NCBI RefSeq assembly: GCF_045862395.1
Contig: NZ_AP023087.1
Coordinates: 1,984,001-2,048,000, forward strand
Source: Marinicellulosiphila megalodicopiae
GTDB lineage: Bacteria; Pseudomonadota; Gammaproteobacteria; Pseudomonadales; Natronospirillaceae
Reading direction: 5' to 3'
DNA: 64,000 bases
Position numbers and translations under genes: made by a program. Under the pieces are notes generated by a model. The model was given only the letters and a program-made list of their open reading frames with translations. It made no database searches and had not been told where the DNA came from. Every line of letters starts with the position of its first letter. Position 1 is the first letter of the stretch. Shown here piece by piece: positions 16,807-30,714 of this stretch.

Positions 16807-17490
16807 ATGCCATTTGTTATTTTATTGGTTCTATTTGTTTTTTTATTAAGTAGTTTACCCACTCTTTGGATTAAGTATCAACTTAATCGATTTTCAAAAC
16901 ATCGCGAGGATTTACCCGGTACGGGTGGCGAGTTTGCTCAGCATCTAGTAGAAAAGCTGAAACTTGTTGAAGTTCAAGTATTACCAGGTGATTCTGATTA
17001 TTATTCGCCAGATGAAAAAACAGTGTATTTATCTTCTAGAATATATAGTGGACAATCAGTCGCTGCCGTTGCTGTAGCTGCTCATGAAGTTGGTCATGCA
17101 ATACAGCATGATAATGATGAAAATATGTTTAACCTTCGATTAAAAATGGCACCTTTTGCTTTGTTATTTCAAAAAATCGCTGTGTTAATTATTTATATGC
17201 TACCAATACTTGGGTTTGTAATTAAGTCACCCATTGCAATATTGTTTTTTGTGATTGTTGCTATAGCTTGTTTTCTTGTTGCGGTATTATTTCAATTGAT
17301 TACTTTGCCTGTTGAAGTGGATGCCAGTTTTAATAAAGCATTGCCAATTTTAGAAAAAGGTCAATATCTAGATGATAGTGACTTGCCTGGTGTTCGAAAA
17401 GTTTTACGTGCTGCGGCATTTACTTATGTTGCAGCTAGTTTGTTAAAAATGATTAATGTGTATACGTGGATGAGAATTTTAAAAAGATGA
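16807..17490 (+). CDS. YugP-type membrane zinc metallopeptidase
   Basis: This 227-residue protein belongs to the neutral zinc metallopeptidase family typified by YugP. It has an N-terminal membrane helix, a cytoplasmic-type region ending in the zinc site HEVGHAIQHD near residue 96 (HExxH), then two more membrane helices and a C-terminal segment LPVEVDASFNKALPIL, whose Glu/Asp may add the third ligand. Substrates are unknown. The gene overlaps the DUF445 gene by four bases (ATGA). It is linked to the ligA run by short gaps and is probably co-transcribed. Confidence 0.88.
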   Translation: MPFVILLVLFVFLLSSLPTLWIKYQLNRFSKHREDLPGTGGEFAQHLVEKLKLVEVQVLPGDSDYYSPDEKTVYLSSRIYSGQSVAAVAVAAHEVGHAIQHDNDENMFNLRLKMAPFALLFQKIAVLIIYMLPILGFVIKSPIAILFFVIVAIACFLVAVLFQLITLPVEVDASFNKALPILEKGQYLDDSDLPGVRKVLRAAAFTYVAASLLKMINVYTWMRILKR

Positions 17491-18197
17491 TGAATAAGTC
17501 GTTACTCACCAATGTCGTTGTTTTTATTGTCGTAATTGTTGCCGTGGTTTTGGATCAAACTATTTTATTGTCAGTTGGATTATTCGCACTGTCTGGCAGT
17601 TTAACAAATTGGTTAGCGATCCATATGTTATTTGAAAAAGTACCAGGCCTATATGGTTCGGGAATTATTGAAAAAAACTTCAATCAATTTAAATTGGCTA
17701 TTTCTAAAATAATGATGGAAGAGTTTTTTAATGTTGAGAATATTCAAAAATTCTTAAGTCAGTCAAACGGTAAGAAAATTGATTTATTACCCGTTATTGA
17801 AACCATGGATTTAACGCCTGCTTTTGAGGCGTTAAAACATGCGGTAATTGAATCATCATTTGGTTCTATGTTAGGTATGTTTGGTGGCGAAAAAGCGCTG
17901 GATCCTTTAAAAGAGCCGTTTATCAAAAAAATGAAAAACTCTTTGGAGGTCATTGCTCAAAGTGAGTCTTTTCAAGAGTCCGTTGAAAAGCAGTTATCAA
18001 GTGATGATTTAAGCGAAAAAATTCAACAAAAAATTGAAGTGATCATCCAAAGTCGTTTACAAGAATTAAGCTCTGCTCAAATTAAAACCATCGTGCAGCA
18101 ATTGATTAAATCTCATTTAGGTTGGTTGGTAATTTGGGGTGCAGTATTTGGTGGTGTGATCGGTTTAATGTTTGAAGTGCTTCGTGTGTATTTATAA
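17487..18197 (+). CDS. DUF445 family membrane protein
   Basis: The protein is about 236 residues long. It begins with two membrane helices (LTNVVVFIVVIVAVVLDQ and a second containing SGSLTNWLAIHMLFE), has a mostly helical soluble middle, and ends in a third membrane helix (GWLVIWGAVFGGVIGLMFEV). The TNWLAIHMLF segment is diagnostic for DUF445 (YheB-like) proteins, whose role is unknown. I place the start at 17487, where ATG overlaps the stop of the peptidase gene, because the residues encoded before it are unlike the family. It is the last gene of the run begun by smc. Confidence 0.82.
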   Translation: MMNKSLLTNVVVFIVVIVAVVLDQTILLSVGLFALSGSLTNWLAIHMLFEKVPGLYGSGIIEKNFNQFKLAISKIMMEEFFNVENIQKFLSQSNGKKIDLLPVIETMDLTPAFEALKHAVIESSFGSMLGMFGGEKALDPLKEPFIKKMKNSLEVIAQSESFQESVEKQLSSDDLSEKIQQKIEVIIQSRLQELSSAQIKTIVQQLIKSHLGWLVIWGAVFGGVIGLMFEVLRVYL

Positions 18198-18240
18198 ATC
18201 AATCGATTATTATTTACTAGACTCTTGAACTGCTCAAGTT

Positions 18241-18257
18241 ACATCAAATTTTGATGT
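18241..18257. terminator. Palindrome between convergent genes, possible weak terminator
   Basis: ACATCAAATTTTGATGT is a near-perfect 17-base palindrome between the convergent DUF445 and DUF1501 genes. It lacks a T run, so it may only stall polymerase. Confidence 0.35.
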
Positions 18258-18272
18258 GATCTGAGTAATAAA

Positions 18273-19595
18273 CTAAACAAACACTTGAGTTAAATCTAAA
18301 TCATCCGCGCCTAAATCAAACTGAGCGCAAATTCCCTCAGCATCATTATTTATTCCTGCCCAATGCCTAAGTGCATGTTGTACATGTCTAGGTTCTATAA
18401 TTATTCCCGTTTCTTGATCGTCAGCAACACTTAAATTTGAATTTAACGAAAGCGCTAAATGTTTTTCATCTGTTTTACCAATGACCTGTGTTGACCAAGT
18501 AGGACTTTTTTGCATAAACATGGCAGAGCCAATTGGCCAATGATCTTTACCGTCTCCTTCATTATATTGAGGGGTGCGTGAAAAATCAGAGGTCATGAAA
18601 ACACGCAGGCGATCTGCAATCCCTAAACGTTCAGCCTCTTCCCATAAATAATTAATGCCTTGAGTTAAATTCGTTAACGCAATGGAATGTTCTTCATCGT
18701 GTGTGGCGTGAGTATCAAAACCACCCAGAACTAAATCGGCCGATACGGTTAAGCCTGCTTTAGCCGAGGCTAATACCATTTGGGCTTGAGGTAGAAGTGG
18801 GTTGTAAGTACCGTATGTATTTGCATTAATGAGTGTCTCTGGAATATGCGCTTCCAAAGCACTTAATTGAGATCTTGCCGCAATGGCCGCTTGCATTTGA
18901 ATTAACGAATGTTTGGTTTTTGGTAATAATAAATCGTTTGCTTCTAAGCGATTAAAACGTGCAGATTTAGCCGATTGAATTAAATCCATTTCACCGGGGC
19001 GTGTCAAATTTTGAGGGCCAATGTAAGTTGGTCTGTTTGTATTAACTAGTGAGCCTAATGTGTTTGGGTTGGACATTAATGTAAATGGAATAAGGCCTGC
19101 TGTTTGACGATATCCTCCGTTACTTAAAAATGCTAAGGGTAACCCCTGTCCATAAATTCTTGCGGCAAGAGCGGTAAATGAAGGATAACCATCTGCAATT
19201 TGTCCACTCCAATTATGTCTAACGCCAACTTGATGTGCATTAGTTTGAGCGTCAATGCCATTTACAATGAGCATTTTGTCTCCATGGTTTGTAAATAATT
19301 CTGAGTTCAAAGCAAAAGGCGCATATTTAATTTCAGAGTTGGTCACACTTTGTATGTTTGAAAAATTAGGATTATTTGGATTTGCCCAATTATTTACCCA
19401 TACTTGGTGGTTGTCTTCGTTGGTGTAAGACGTCTTTGGGTCGCAAAAGCTGGTTACGTCCCAGCCACCTTCACAAGAAATACAAATGAATATCGGGCCA
19501 TTATATGCGCTTGATGTCGCTGCATTGATATTGGGAATATATGACGCACTTAAACTTGAAGCTGTCATTAATTGTAAAAATGATCGTCTTTGCAT
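18273..19595 (-). CDS. DUF1501 family protein exported by the Tat pathway
   Basis: The 440-residue protein opens with MQRRSFLQLM, a twin-arginine signal, followed by a hydrophobic stretch, so it is exported folded. The body matches DUF1501, a branch of the alkaline-phosphatase/sulfatase fold: GGWDVTSFCDP near the N-terminus, GGFDTHATHDEEH around residues 287-299 and TSDFSRTPQYNEGDGKDHW near 335-353, where Asp and His residues could bind metals. DUF1501 genes are abundant in Planctomycetes, paired with large haem proteins. Here too the gene directly follows a large di-haem lipoprotein gene (seven-base gap). The reaction of the family is not established. Confidence 0.88.
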   Translation of the reverse strand: MQRRSFLQLMTASSLSASYIPNINAATSSAYNGPIFICISCEGGWDVTSFCDPKTSYTNEDNHQVWVNNWANPNNPNFSNIQSVTNSEIKYAPFALNSELFTNHGDKMLIVNGIDAQTNAHQVGVRHNWSGQIADGYPSFTALAARIYGQGLPLAFLSNGGYRQTAGLIPFTLMSNPNTLGSLVNTNRPTYIGPQNLTRPGEMDLIQSAKSARFNRLEANDLLLPKTKHSLIQMQAAIAARSQLSALEAHIPETLINANTYGTYNPLLPQAQMVLASAKAGLTVSADLVLGGFDTHATHDEEHSIALTNLTQGINYLWEEAERLGIADRLRVFMTSDFSRTPQYNEGDGKDHWPIGSAMFMQKSPTWSTQVIGKTDEKHLALSLNSNLSVADDQETGIIIEPRHVQHALRHWAGINNDAEGICAQFDLGADDLDLTQVFV

Positions 19596-19602
19596 AGTTG
19601 GC

Positions 19603-22332
19603 CTATTGGTACATAAAAAAGTAATCGGTCATTAAGTAAATTAAGATCGCAGACCAAGGGCGAATGGTGTGTTCAGGATTATAGAATTCGCCTAAATTAG
19701 CTTTAATGTTTTCGATTTTTGAATAATCTACATCATCCCAATTTAATTCATCCCAATTCACTTCGCAAAATTCCTGCAGCTCTGTATTTTCGTTGTCACT
19801 ATTGTGTAATGAGCTAAAATCAGTTGCATTTTCTAAACGAGACTGCCAAATGTTTTGCCATAATTGGTAAATAGCCAGTACCTCAGGGTCGTCAGCACTA
19901 AGTTGTTGATTCCAAAATAAATGCACTAAATATTGAATTTGTTGAATGATGTTGTCTTGGGATACTTCGACATAATCCAGTACTTGTTCGTTTAAGTTGT
20001 CATTGGTTAAAAATGCCGATAGAGGTAATTCTGGAATGGTTTTGGCGTTTACAAATGTGAATAGTTTACGTGTATTTAAATCAGCATTAAATTCATCGAG
20101 TACAAGTTTGCAACTCATCTCTTGTGCCATACGTTCAATAGTTTGAACCATCATCGTATTTATTTCTCTTGTACGTTCGGTGATTTTGTCAGAATCAATA
20201 CCACCCAAAAATAAATAATAATCGTCAATTAATTTATGGGTGTCCAAAGACCAGTTGTAGGTCCAGTGTTTACCCGTGATCGCGATCATTTTATTGTCAA
20301 TTTGCTCTGGAGTTAATAAATTACCCAAGCCTAAATTTTTAAATTCAATATCATGTGAAGATGAGGCGTTTTTAAATTGTTTTGCAGCAAATAAATCAGT
20401 GAGTGTCATTTCAATTAATAATGTTTTTAAATCATAATTAGATTGTACAAATTGATCGGTTAACTCTTTAATAATATTTTGTTGAATTTGATAGGCAAGA
20501 AATGCAGGAGAGTCTGTGTCTTCAGGTTTTAATAATAAATCATGGGACATAACGGCAGGGTACCAAAATTCAACAGTGGCAGAGGCAAAGCGTTTGTCGT
20601 TAATAATGTGTTTGCCAAGCCATTGAATAGGATCAACAAATTGAGTGTCTTCAATTTTCCCGTATAAGTTTTGTGTGTTTATATTCTTGCCGTTTAAACC
20701 AGGTGGTATGTTAGAACGATACCATCGATCATCTTGTTCATAACTTTCATGATTACCAATGTAGTCCCAAGGTAAAGAGCTTGTGCCTGCAGTTTCTAAA
20801 TAGGCGCCAGAATCTCCAAAACTTTGAAAAGCGCCTGCAACAGGATCCATAATAATATGACATCCATAACACGAGCTATTTTCAGAACCAGGGTCCGTTA
20901 TCTTCGCAAGTTCATCTGGGTCTTGAGCGCGTTGTACTAGTCTTTCTATATCGACACCTAAAAAGAACTTATAAGTCCATCGTGCACGTGCACGATTTTT
21001 ATTGGTGTCTGTAGATGGAAATCGCATTAAAAAAGCAGGGCTTGATAAAATACCGCTATTTGGCACATGACCTTGTTCGTATTGGCTGAAATCTTTATCT
21101 GCTTGTGCAATTTCACCATATTGATCAATAGATAAAAAACGATGAGAGGCAATGTAGCCTTCAGCCCATGTTTCATGATCATCCTCTGCTAAATCTTTAA
21201 TTGCATGCTCACCATTAAATGCTTGGTTGCTATATCCGTTGACCATCATATAGTCGGCAGTCAGTATTTCTGTATACGGTCGGTCATTTTGCACAACATG
21301 ATCTATTAGTCTTAGGGGTTCTTCTGCAATAGCGCGATTAATTTTTTTGCGCATATCCCAATTTTCGTCGGCTAGCGTTTGATAATGCAGTCTGGCTTGA
21401 ATCACTTTTGGGTCATCTTCTGGTGGGGTGACGGTTGATGCATCAATAAGGTCTTGCATAGCTTTTTGAGCAAGATCTCTTGCAATGTCACTTTCACCTA
21501 ATTTTGTATAAATATCTTGATAAATCCAGGAGTTAATACTGTCAATTGCGAAACTTTGCGAGTTGGCAAATTTTAAAGTGAGTAAGCGATCATTTGCTCC
21601 ATTGATCAAAAATGCAGTAAAACCATCCTCTGATAATTGGCTACGAAGAGATTGTTTGAATTGTTGTTCGGTGGTTATTTGGTTAATACTTGTTAAAGAT
21701 TCTGTTTTACCTGTTAAAGTAAATAATGCTTTTTGATAGTTTTGCGAAAGAGATAATCTTGTAATATTGCTTAAACGCGCATCGATCACCTCGTTATTAA
21801 TGATTAAATCTGTTGAAGTACATTGAAAGGGCAGTTGTTCGGTTAAATGGATAAAATCAGAAAATAGCGATTCGGTATTTGAATCGGTATCAATTTGATA
21901 TCCACCATTATGCATAACTTGATTGGTGGGTTTTAAAACAAAAAAATTGGCATTTGGGTTGTCGTATAAATAATCAAGAGTGCTTAGAAAAGCTAACTCA
22001 CTGGATTGGTTATTAAATTTATAAGGCGTTTCAAAAGCGGAGTTGCTTATGTGGCAACTTTCGCATGTACTAGATAAAACTGGGAAAATACTCTTTTTAA
22101 ATTCTGTAAATACATCGTTGCATTGAATATTAGGTGTTTCTATTTCAGTTTCAGTTTCAGTTTCAGTTTCTGTTTTTGTTTTTGTTTCAGAAGTTATGTC
22201 AGTAGAATCTGTTTTTGTATCGATTATTACAGGCTGGCAAGATTGAGTGAAAATAAATAATGTCAGAAAAGGTATGAGTGCTACTTTTAAAGTGTGTTGT
22301 GTATGCGGTAATTTGTGTTTAAAAGAATGCAT
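19603..22332 (-). CDS. Large di-haem c-type lipoprotein (DUF1592/DUF1588-like)
   Basis: This 909-residue protein carries a lipoprotein signal ending FTQSC (Cys32), a Thr/Glu repeat linker at about 49-66, a first haem motif CESCH at 90-94 and a second, CYGCH, near 485, followed by IIMDPVAGAFQSFGDSG. The stretch CYGCHxxMDP with upstream GILSSPAFLMRFP and NRARARWTYKFFLG resembles the DUF1592/DUF1588 cytochrome-like proteins of Planctomycetes. The N-terminal haem domain has the pattern CxxCH ... KPTNQVMHNGG, also seen in the lipoprotein at 44.1-44.8 kb. It is the first gene of a two-gene operon with the Tat-exported DUF1501 protein and diverges from the RND exporter. Substrate and partners are unknown. 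Confidence 0.8.
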   Translation of the reverse strand: MHSFKHKLPHTQHTLKVALIPFLTLFIFTQSCQPVIIDTKTDSTDITSETKTKTETETETETEIETPNIQCNDVFTEFKKSIFPVLSSTCESCHISNSAFETPYKFNNQSSELAFLSTLDYLYDNPNANFFVLKPTNQVMHNGGYQIDTDSNTESLFSDFIHLTEQLPFQCTSTDLIINNEVIDARLSNITRLSLSQNYQKALFTLTGKTESLTSINQITTEQQFKQSLRSQLSEDGFTAFLINGANDRLLTLKFANSQSFAIDSINSWIYQDIYTKLGESDIARDLAQKAMQDLIDASTVTPPEDDPKVIQARLHYQTLADENWDMRKKINRAIAEEPLRLIDHVVQNDRPYTEILTADYMMVNGYSNQAFNGEHAIKDLAEDDHETWAEGYIASHRFLSIDQYGEIAQADKDFSQYEQGHVPNSGILSSPAFLMRFPSTDTNKNRARARWTYKFFLGVDIERLVQRAQDPDELAKITDPGSENSSCYGCHIIMDPVAGAFQSFGDSGAYLETAGTSSLPWDYIGNHESYEQDDRWYRSNIPPGLNGKNINTQNLYGKIEDTQFVDPIQWLGKHIINDKRFASATVEFWYPAVMSHDLLLKPEDTDSPAFLAYQIQQNIIKELTDQFVQSNYDLKTLLIEMTLTDLFAAKQFKNASSSHDIEFKNLGLGNLLTPEQIDNKMIAITGKHWTYNWSLDTHKLIDDYYLFLGGIDSDKITERTREINTMMVQTIERMAQEMSCKLVLDEFNADLNTRKLFTFVNAKTIPELPLSAFLTNDNLNEQVLDYVEVSQDNIIQQIQYLVHLFWNQQLSADDPEVLAIYQLWQNIWQSRLENATDFSSLHNSDNENTELQEFCEVNWDELNWDDVDYSKIENIKANLGEFYNPEHTIRPWSAILIYLMTDYFFMYQ
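22143..22190. repeat. Hexanucleotide tandem repeat inside the haem lipoprotein gene
   Basis: About eight units of TTCAGT, the last ones degenerate (TTCTGT, TTTTGT), lie in the coding frame and encode the alternating Thr-Glu/Lys linker just after the lipoprotein signal. Because the unit is six bases, copy changes would lengthen or shorten the linker without shifting the frame. Confidence 0.85.
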
Positions 22333-22507
22333 AGCTGGCTCAATATATTCAATTGTTTATAAATATAGCAATTTATTTCAAGCTCATTGAATTTGAGCGG
22401 CTAAACTTGGTTACACTATGTAAATTTGATGTGTGCTTTGATAAATCGTGTGCGCTACTAAGCAATTATGATAAAGTCGCATTTTTAAGTATTGTCTAGG
22501 GAAAAAT

Positions 22508-25078
22508 ATGTTAAATCTTGTAAAGCACTTTGTTGAAGATCAACTTTTGAAAAAGCCTTTATTGATTTTAATTGCGGTGATCGGTGCACTTGTTGTTTTT
22601 ACTAGTGGCTTGGATGATTTTGAGTTGGATGCATCGGCTGAAAGTTTAATTTTAGAAGGGGATGAAGATCTTCAATATTTTAGACAGCTTTCAAAAAGAT
22701 ACGGTCAGCAAGAATTTTTAGTTCTAACATATACACCAGAAGCGCCGTTATTTTCAGTTGAATCTTTAAAAAATCTTACTCAATTGCGTAACGATTTACG
22801 TACTGTTACCGGTATTGAATCGGTAATTTCGGTAATGGATGTCCCTTTATTATCTAACCCACCTGTACCCATTGATCAATTAGTCAATAATATTAAAACA
22901 TTAGAAGATCCTGATGCGGATATCGAGCTGGCTAAAAAAGAGCTGGCTAATAGTCCTTTATATGTAAATATGTTGTTAAATCTTGATAAAAACACGACAG
23001 CATTACAAATCAAATTCCCTATAGATACCGTAAAGGAAGAATTACTTGCCGCAAGACAGACTTATTATGCGCTTTATGAAAAACAGCCTTCCAAAAATCT
23101 ACAAGTTAACATCGATGGCGCAACGGAAACCATTAAAAGGCACAATGCAGAGCAGTCTGCTAAAACAAGAAAACTAATTAAGGATGTTCGAGAAATATTA
23201 GAGAGATATCAAGATAATGCAGAGATTCATTTAGGCGGTGCGCCAATGATCATTGATGACATTATTCGATACGTTCGAAATGATTTAATTAATTTTGGTG
23301 TAGGGGTGCTTGTCTTTTTAATTGGGATGTTATGGTTAATTTTTAGAAAGCTTCGCTGGGTGATGATTCCTTTAATTTGTTGTGCTGCTGTAGTCTATAG
23401 CATGATTGGATTGCTTGGAATATTGCATTGGCAGGTAACTGTGATTTCCTCAAACTTTATCTCGTTGTTATTAATTTTAACTTTGTCAATGTGTATTCAT
23501 TTGATAGTACGGTATCGAGAAATTTATGCGCGTGAGTCAATTAGTCATATTGAACGTGTTCGTAAAACTTTAGAGCAAGTTTTTGTACCCTGTTTATATA
23601 TGTGTTTGACCACCGGTGTGGCTTTCATGTCATTGCTTGTCAGTGGTATTCGTCCTGTAATTAATTTTGGTTGGATGATGACGCTTGGAATTATTGCATC
23701 ATTTACACTTACTTTTATTATTTTCCCAGCAATTGTGATGTTACTAGGTCCGAAATCTGAAGACGTTGAACAAGAAGGTAAAAATAAAGTTACCAAGTTT
23801 TTGGCAAGATTAACTTTGCGTTTTGGTAGTTCGGTGTTGGCTATTTCTGTATTGATGGTTGGGTTTACTGTAATAGGTGCGTCTAAATTAATAGTTGAAA
23901 ATAGTTTTATTGATTATTTTGATGAAAGTACTGAGATTTATCAGGGGATGACTGTTATCGATCAGCGCTTAGGTGGGACGACGCCATTAGAGGTTATTAT
24001 AGATTTTCCAGCAGGGCCGGATATCACCAAAAAGTCAGTGCCTAAAAATTTGATTCTAACAGACTCAGACGAGGATGAATTTTTAGACGAAGGTTTTCTG
24101 GATGAAGATTTTCTTGATGGCGATATAGAATTGGGGTTTGCTGATGATTTTGTCACTGATATTGATCCTGAAAAATATTGGTTCACCGCTGAGCGCGTTG
24201 CCACTATCAAAAAAGTACACAACTATTTAGATGCCCTGGAAGAGACTGGAAAAGTAATTTCTTTGGCAACGATGATTGAAATTGCAGAAGGATTTAATGA
24301 TAATTCAGCGTTCAGTACCATGCAACTTGCTTTATTATATGGTGTGATTCCTGAAGAGTTTCGTGAAATTGTGATATATCCCTATGTAAGTGTTGAGCAA
24401 AACCAAGCAAGAATTAATGTGCGCATGATTGATTCCTCTCCAACATTGAATCGAGCCAATTTACTTGAGCAAATTCAGTTGGATTTATCGCGAATAGTTG
24501 AGGAAAAAGAAGGCACGATCAAAATTTCTGGAATGATGGTACTTTACAATAATATGCTGCAAAGTTTATTTGATTCTCAGATTTTAACGTTAGGTGCGGT
24601 TTTTGCCGGGATCATGATTATGTTTTTGATCTTATTTAGAAATATTAAGTTGGCTGTAATTGCAATTATTCCAAACTTATTAGCCGCAGGTTTCGTTTTG
24701 GGGGTTATGGGTTGGCTGCGAATCCCGTTGGATATGATGACTATAACCATTGCCTCGATAACAATTGGCATTGCAGTAGATAATACAATTCATTATATAG
24801 TGAGATTCAAGCAAGAATTCGCAATCGATCACAATTATCAAAAAGCAGTGTTTCGGTCTCATGCAACCATTGGTAAGGCTATGTTTTATACGTCCCTCAC
24901 TATTATTGCGGGTTTTTCAATTTTAGTGCTGTCTAATTTTAAACCTACCATTTATTTTGGGATGCTAACTGCAATTGCAATGTTTATTGCGTTACTTGGC
25001 TCTTTAACTTTATTGCCAAGGATGCTTCAGGTATTTAAAGCTTTTGATGAAAAGCCAAAAAAAGTTGAAGAGAAATAG
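22508..25078 (+). CDS. RND/MMPL-family exporter
   Basis: The 856-residue protein has the twofold RND layout: a membrane helix at about 17-35, a periplasmic domain, five helices starting FGVGVLVFLIGMLWLIF, then a repeat with helix VLAISVLMVGFTVIGASKL, a second periplasmic domain and a last helix bundle starting LGAVFAGIMIMFLILF. The pattern TIGIAVDNTIHYIVRFK near residue 755 is typical of COG1033/MMPL exporters, which move lipids, hopanoids or similar hydrophobic substrates. The second periplasmic domain holds an acidic FLDE-type repeat at about 518-545 (DEDEFLDEGFLDEDFLDGD). The gene stands alone, diverging from the haem lipoprotein operon, and ends at a strong terminator. Substrate unknown. 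Confidence 0.88.
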   Translation: MLNLVKHFVEDQLLKKPLLILIAVIGALVVFTSGLDDFELDASAESLILEGDEDLQYFRQLSKRYGQQEFLVLTYTPEAPLFSVESLKNLTQLRNDLRTVTGIESVISVMDVPLLSNPPVPIDQLVNNIKTLEDPDADIELAKKELANSPLYVNMLLNLDKNTTALQIKFPIDTVKEELLAARQTYYALYEKQPSKNLQVNIDGATETIKRHNAEQSAKTRKLIKDVREILERYQDNAEIHLGGAPMIIDDIIRYVRNDLINFGVGVLVFLIGMLWLIFRKLRWVMIPLICCAAVVYSMIGLLGILHWQVTVISSNFISLLLILTLSMCIHLIVRYREIYARESISHIERVRKTLEQVFVPCLYMCLTTGVAFMSLLVSGIRPVINFGWMMTLGIIASFTLTFIIFPAIVMLLGPKSEDVEQEGKNKVTKFLARLTLRFGSSVLAISVLMVGFTVIGASKLIVENSFIDYFDESTEIYQGMTVIDQRLGGTTPLEVIIDFPAGPDITKKSVPKNLILTDSDEDEFLDEGFLDEDFLDGDIELGFADDFVTDIDPEKYWFTAERVATIKKVHNYLDALEETGKVISLATMIEIAEGFNDNSAFSTMQLALLYGVIPEEFREIVIYPYVSVEQNQARINVRMIDSSPTLNRANLLEQIQLDLSRIVEEKEGTIKISGMMVLYNNMLQSLFDSQILTLGAVFAGIMIMFLILFRNIKLAVIAIIPNLLAAGFVLGVMGWLRIPLDMMTITIASITIGIAVDNTIHYIVRFKQEFAIDHNYQKAVFRSHATIGKAMFYTSLTIIAGFSILVLSNFKPTIYFGMLTAIAMFIALLGSLTLLPRMLQVFKAFDEKPKKVEEK

Positions 25079-25145
25079 TTTGTTCAGTTTGAAATTTAAT
25101 CAAATATTAAAATAAACGGTTAAAAAACAAACTAAAAAACAAGCT

Positions 25146-25180
25146 TGCCATTTTATTTTAATAAAATGGCATTTTTTTTT
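25146..25180 (+). terminator. Terminator of the RND exporter gene
   Basis: TGCCATTTTATT pairs with AATAAAATGGCA (25146-25171) and is followed by nine T residues. It separates the exporter gene from the rrn promoters that begin 11 bases later. Confidence 0.9.
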
Positions 25181-25190
25181 GGTTAATTGG

Positions 25191-25218
25191 TTGACTAAAA
25201 ATCTAAAGCGCGTATTAT
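25191..25218 (+). promoter_or_regulatory. rrn promoter P1
   Basis: TTGACT (25191-25196), a 16-base spacer and TATTAT (25213-25218) are followed by a GC-containing discriminator (TCGCCTCCC). Position about 350 bases upstream of 16S and the short spacer are typical of a growth-controlled rrn P1. Confidence 0.8.
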
Positions 25219-25328
25219 TCGCCTCCCTGCTGAGACAGAGGGGGATCAAAGCGAAGCCGAAGCGTGCTAAGTACTTGATTCAGTTAGTAATTTTTAAAAT
25301 CTAATTCAAAATTAAATTTTAAAAAAGA

Positions 25329-25356
25329 TTGACAAAGGTTCGCAACTCTATATAAT
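25329..25356 (+). promoter_or_regulatory. rrn promoter P2
   Basis: A consensus TTGACA (25329-25334), 16-base spacer and consensus TATAAT (25351-25356) precede the discriminator GCGCGCCTCG. It lies 138 bases after P1, matching the tandem promoters of gammaproteobacterial rrn operons. Confidence 0.92.
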
Positions 25357-25398
25357 GCGCGCCTCGCTTAACGAAGCCAAACGGCTACTTAAGCAAAC

Positions 25399-25410
25399 GT
25401 TCTTTAACAA
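25399..25410 (+). promoter_or_regulatory. boxA antitermination site in the rrn leader
   Basis: GTTCTTTAACAA resembles the rrn boxA consensus TGCTCTTTAACAA, where the Nus antitermination complex loads. It lies about 160 bases before 16S. Confidence 0.85.
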
Positions 25411-25569
25411 ACAAAAAAACAATTTGTGTGGGCACTGGTTGAAGTCGAATAGCCGGTCCATGATTTACCTCGGTAGATCGTGAGATCGGCACAAAAAATT
25501 TGACTCAATTAGAGCTTACATAGTGAATTTTATTTACAGTAGTTTTAATAATAATGAGTATCTAGATAT

Positions 25570-27109
<1,540 letters not shown>

Positions 27110-27481
27110 AACGATAAGACTTTGATCAGTGTTCACACAAATTGTTTTTTAGATTTTTTGACATAGCTTGGCTAATTTAGTCAGGCTGTATAAAAAATCA
27201 TGTTCTTTAAAAATTTGGAAAATGAAAATAAGTTTTATGTATTGAAAGACTGTAAGCGCCATTTATGACACTTACATGAAACAATTATTTAAAAACTGAG
27301 TTTATATACAAGCGTTGTGCGAAAAAATATCGTTATAAAATGTAATAAATGAAAAAGAGAGATTGAGCGAAAGCTCAAAACCTTGAGTATCACCAAGAAC
27401 ATTATTGGCTTTGTGCATATAACCTAAGTCTTGTTGATCCAATCGTAAGATTGAGTCAATGCAGACTGTTTAGGGTTATAT
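27110..27481 (+). other. 16S-23S spacer without tRNA genes
   Basis: The 372-base spacer contains a second boxA-like TGTTCTTTAA (27201-27210) and several small inverted repeats. It has no tRNA: there is no T-loop GTTCGA-like motif and no acceptor stem pair. Just before 23S, GGTTATATGGTCAAG pairs with the sequence just after 23S (CTTGACCATATAAC), forming the RNase III processing stem. Confidence 0.85.
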
Positions 27482-30383
<2,902 letters not shown>

Positions 30384-30714
30384 ATAACGCCTAAGCTGTT
30401 TACTAAAATCGTTCCATACGATTTTGAGTATTTCCTCCATCCGTGGAGGGCATACAGACTTAGCGTTATATGAGCTAAATTGTAGAGATACAATGAAGTG
30501 AATGAAGCTAAGAAAGATATTTTAAGCACGAAGTTTGTGTATAAACTAAAGATAAATACTGTATAATGAGCGACGTAAGTTACCTGAAGTACAGACATAG
30601 AACTTAAACTTATTTTCCGAATTTGGATGAAGGTTGCATATTGAGATGAAGGTTAAATACGAAAGTGTTTAATAAGAGTTAAAATAGCTAAGACAACTGA
30701 AACCCATAAAGAAT
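30384..30714 (+). other. Long 23S-5S spacer
   Basis: The spacer is 331 bases, several times the E. coli length. Its first 90 bases can fold: ATAACGC-CTAAG (from 30384) pairs with CTTAG-CGTTAT (to about 30471), enclosing a CCTCCATCCGTGGAGG hairpin. The rest is AT-rich with no tRNA or gene that I can support. It must be removed during rRNA processing. Confidence 0.75.

Noticed and set aside
27110..27481. Possible tRNA-Ile/Ala or tRNA-Glu in the 16S-23S spacer
   Set aside because: No T-loop GTTCRA motif, acceptor pairing or anticodon arm could be found.
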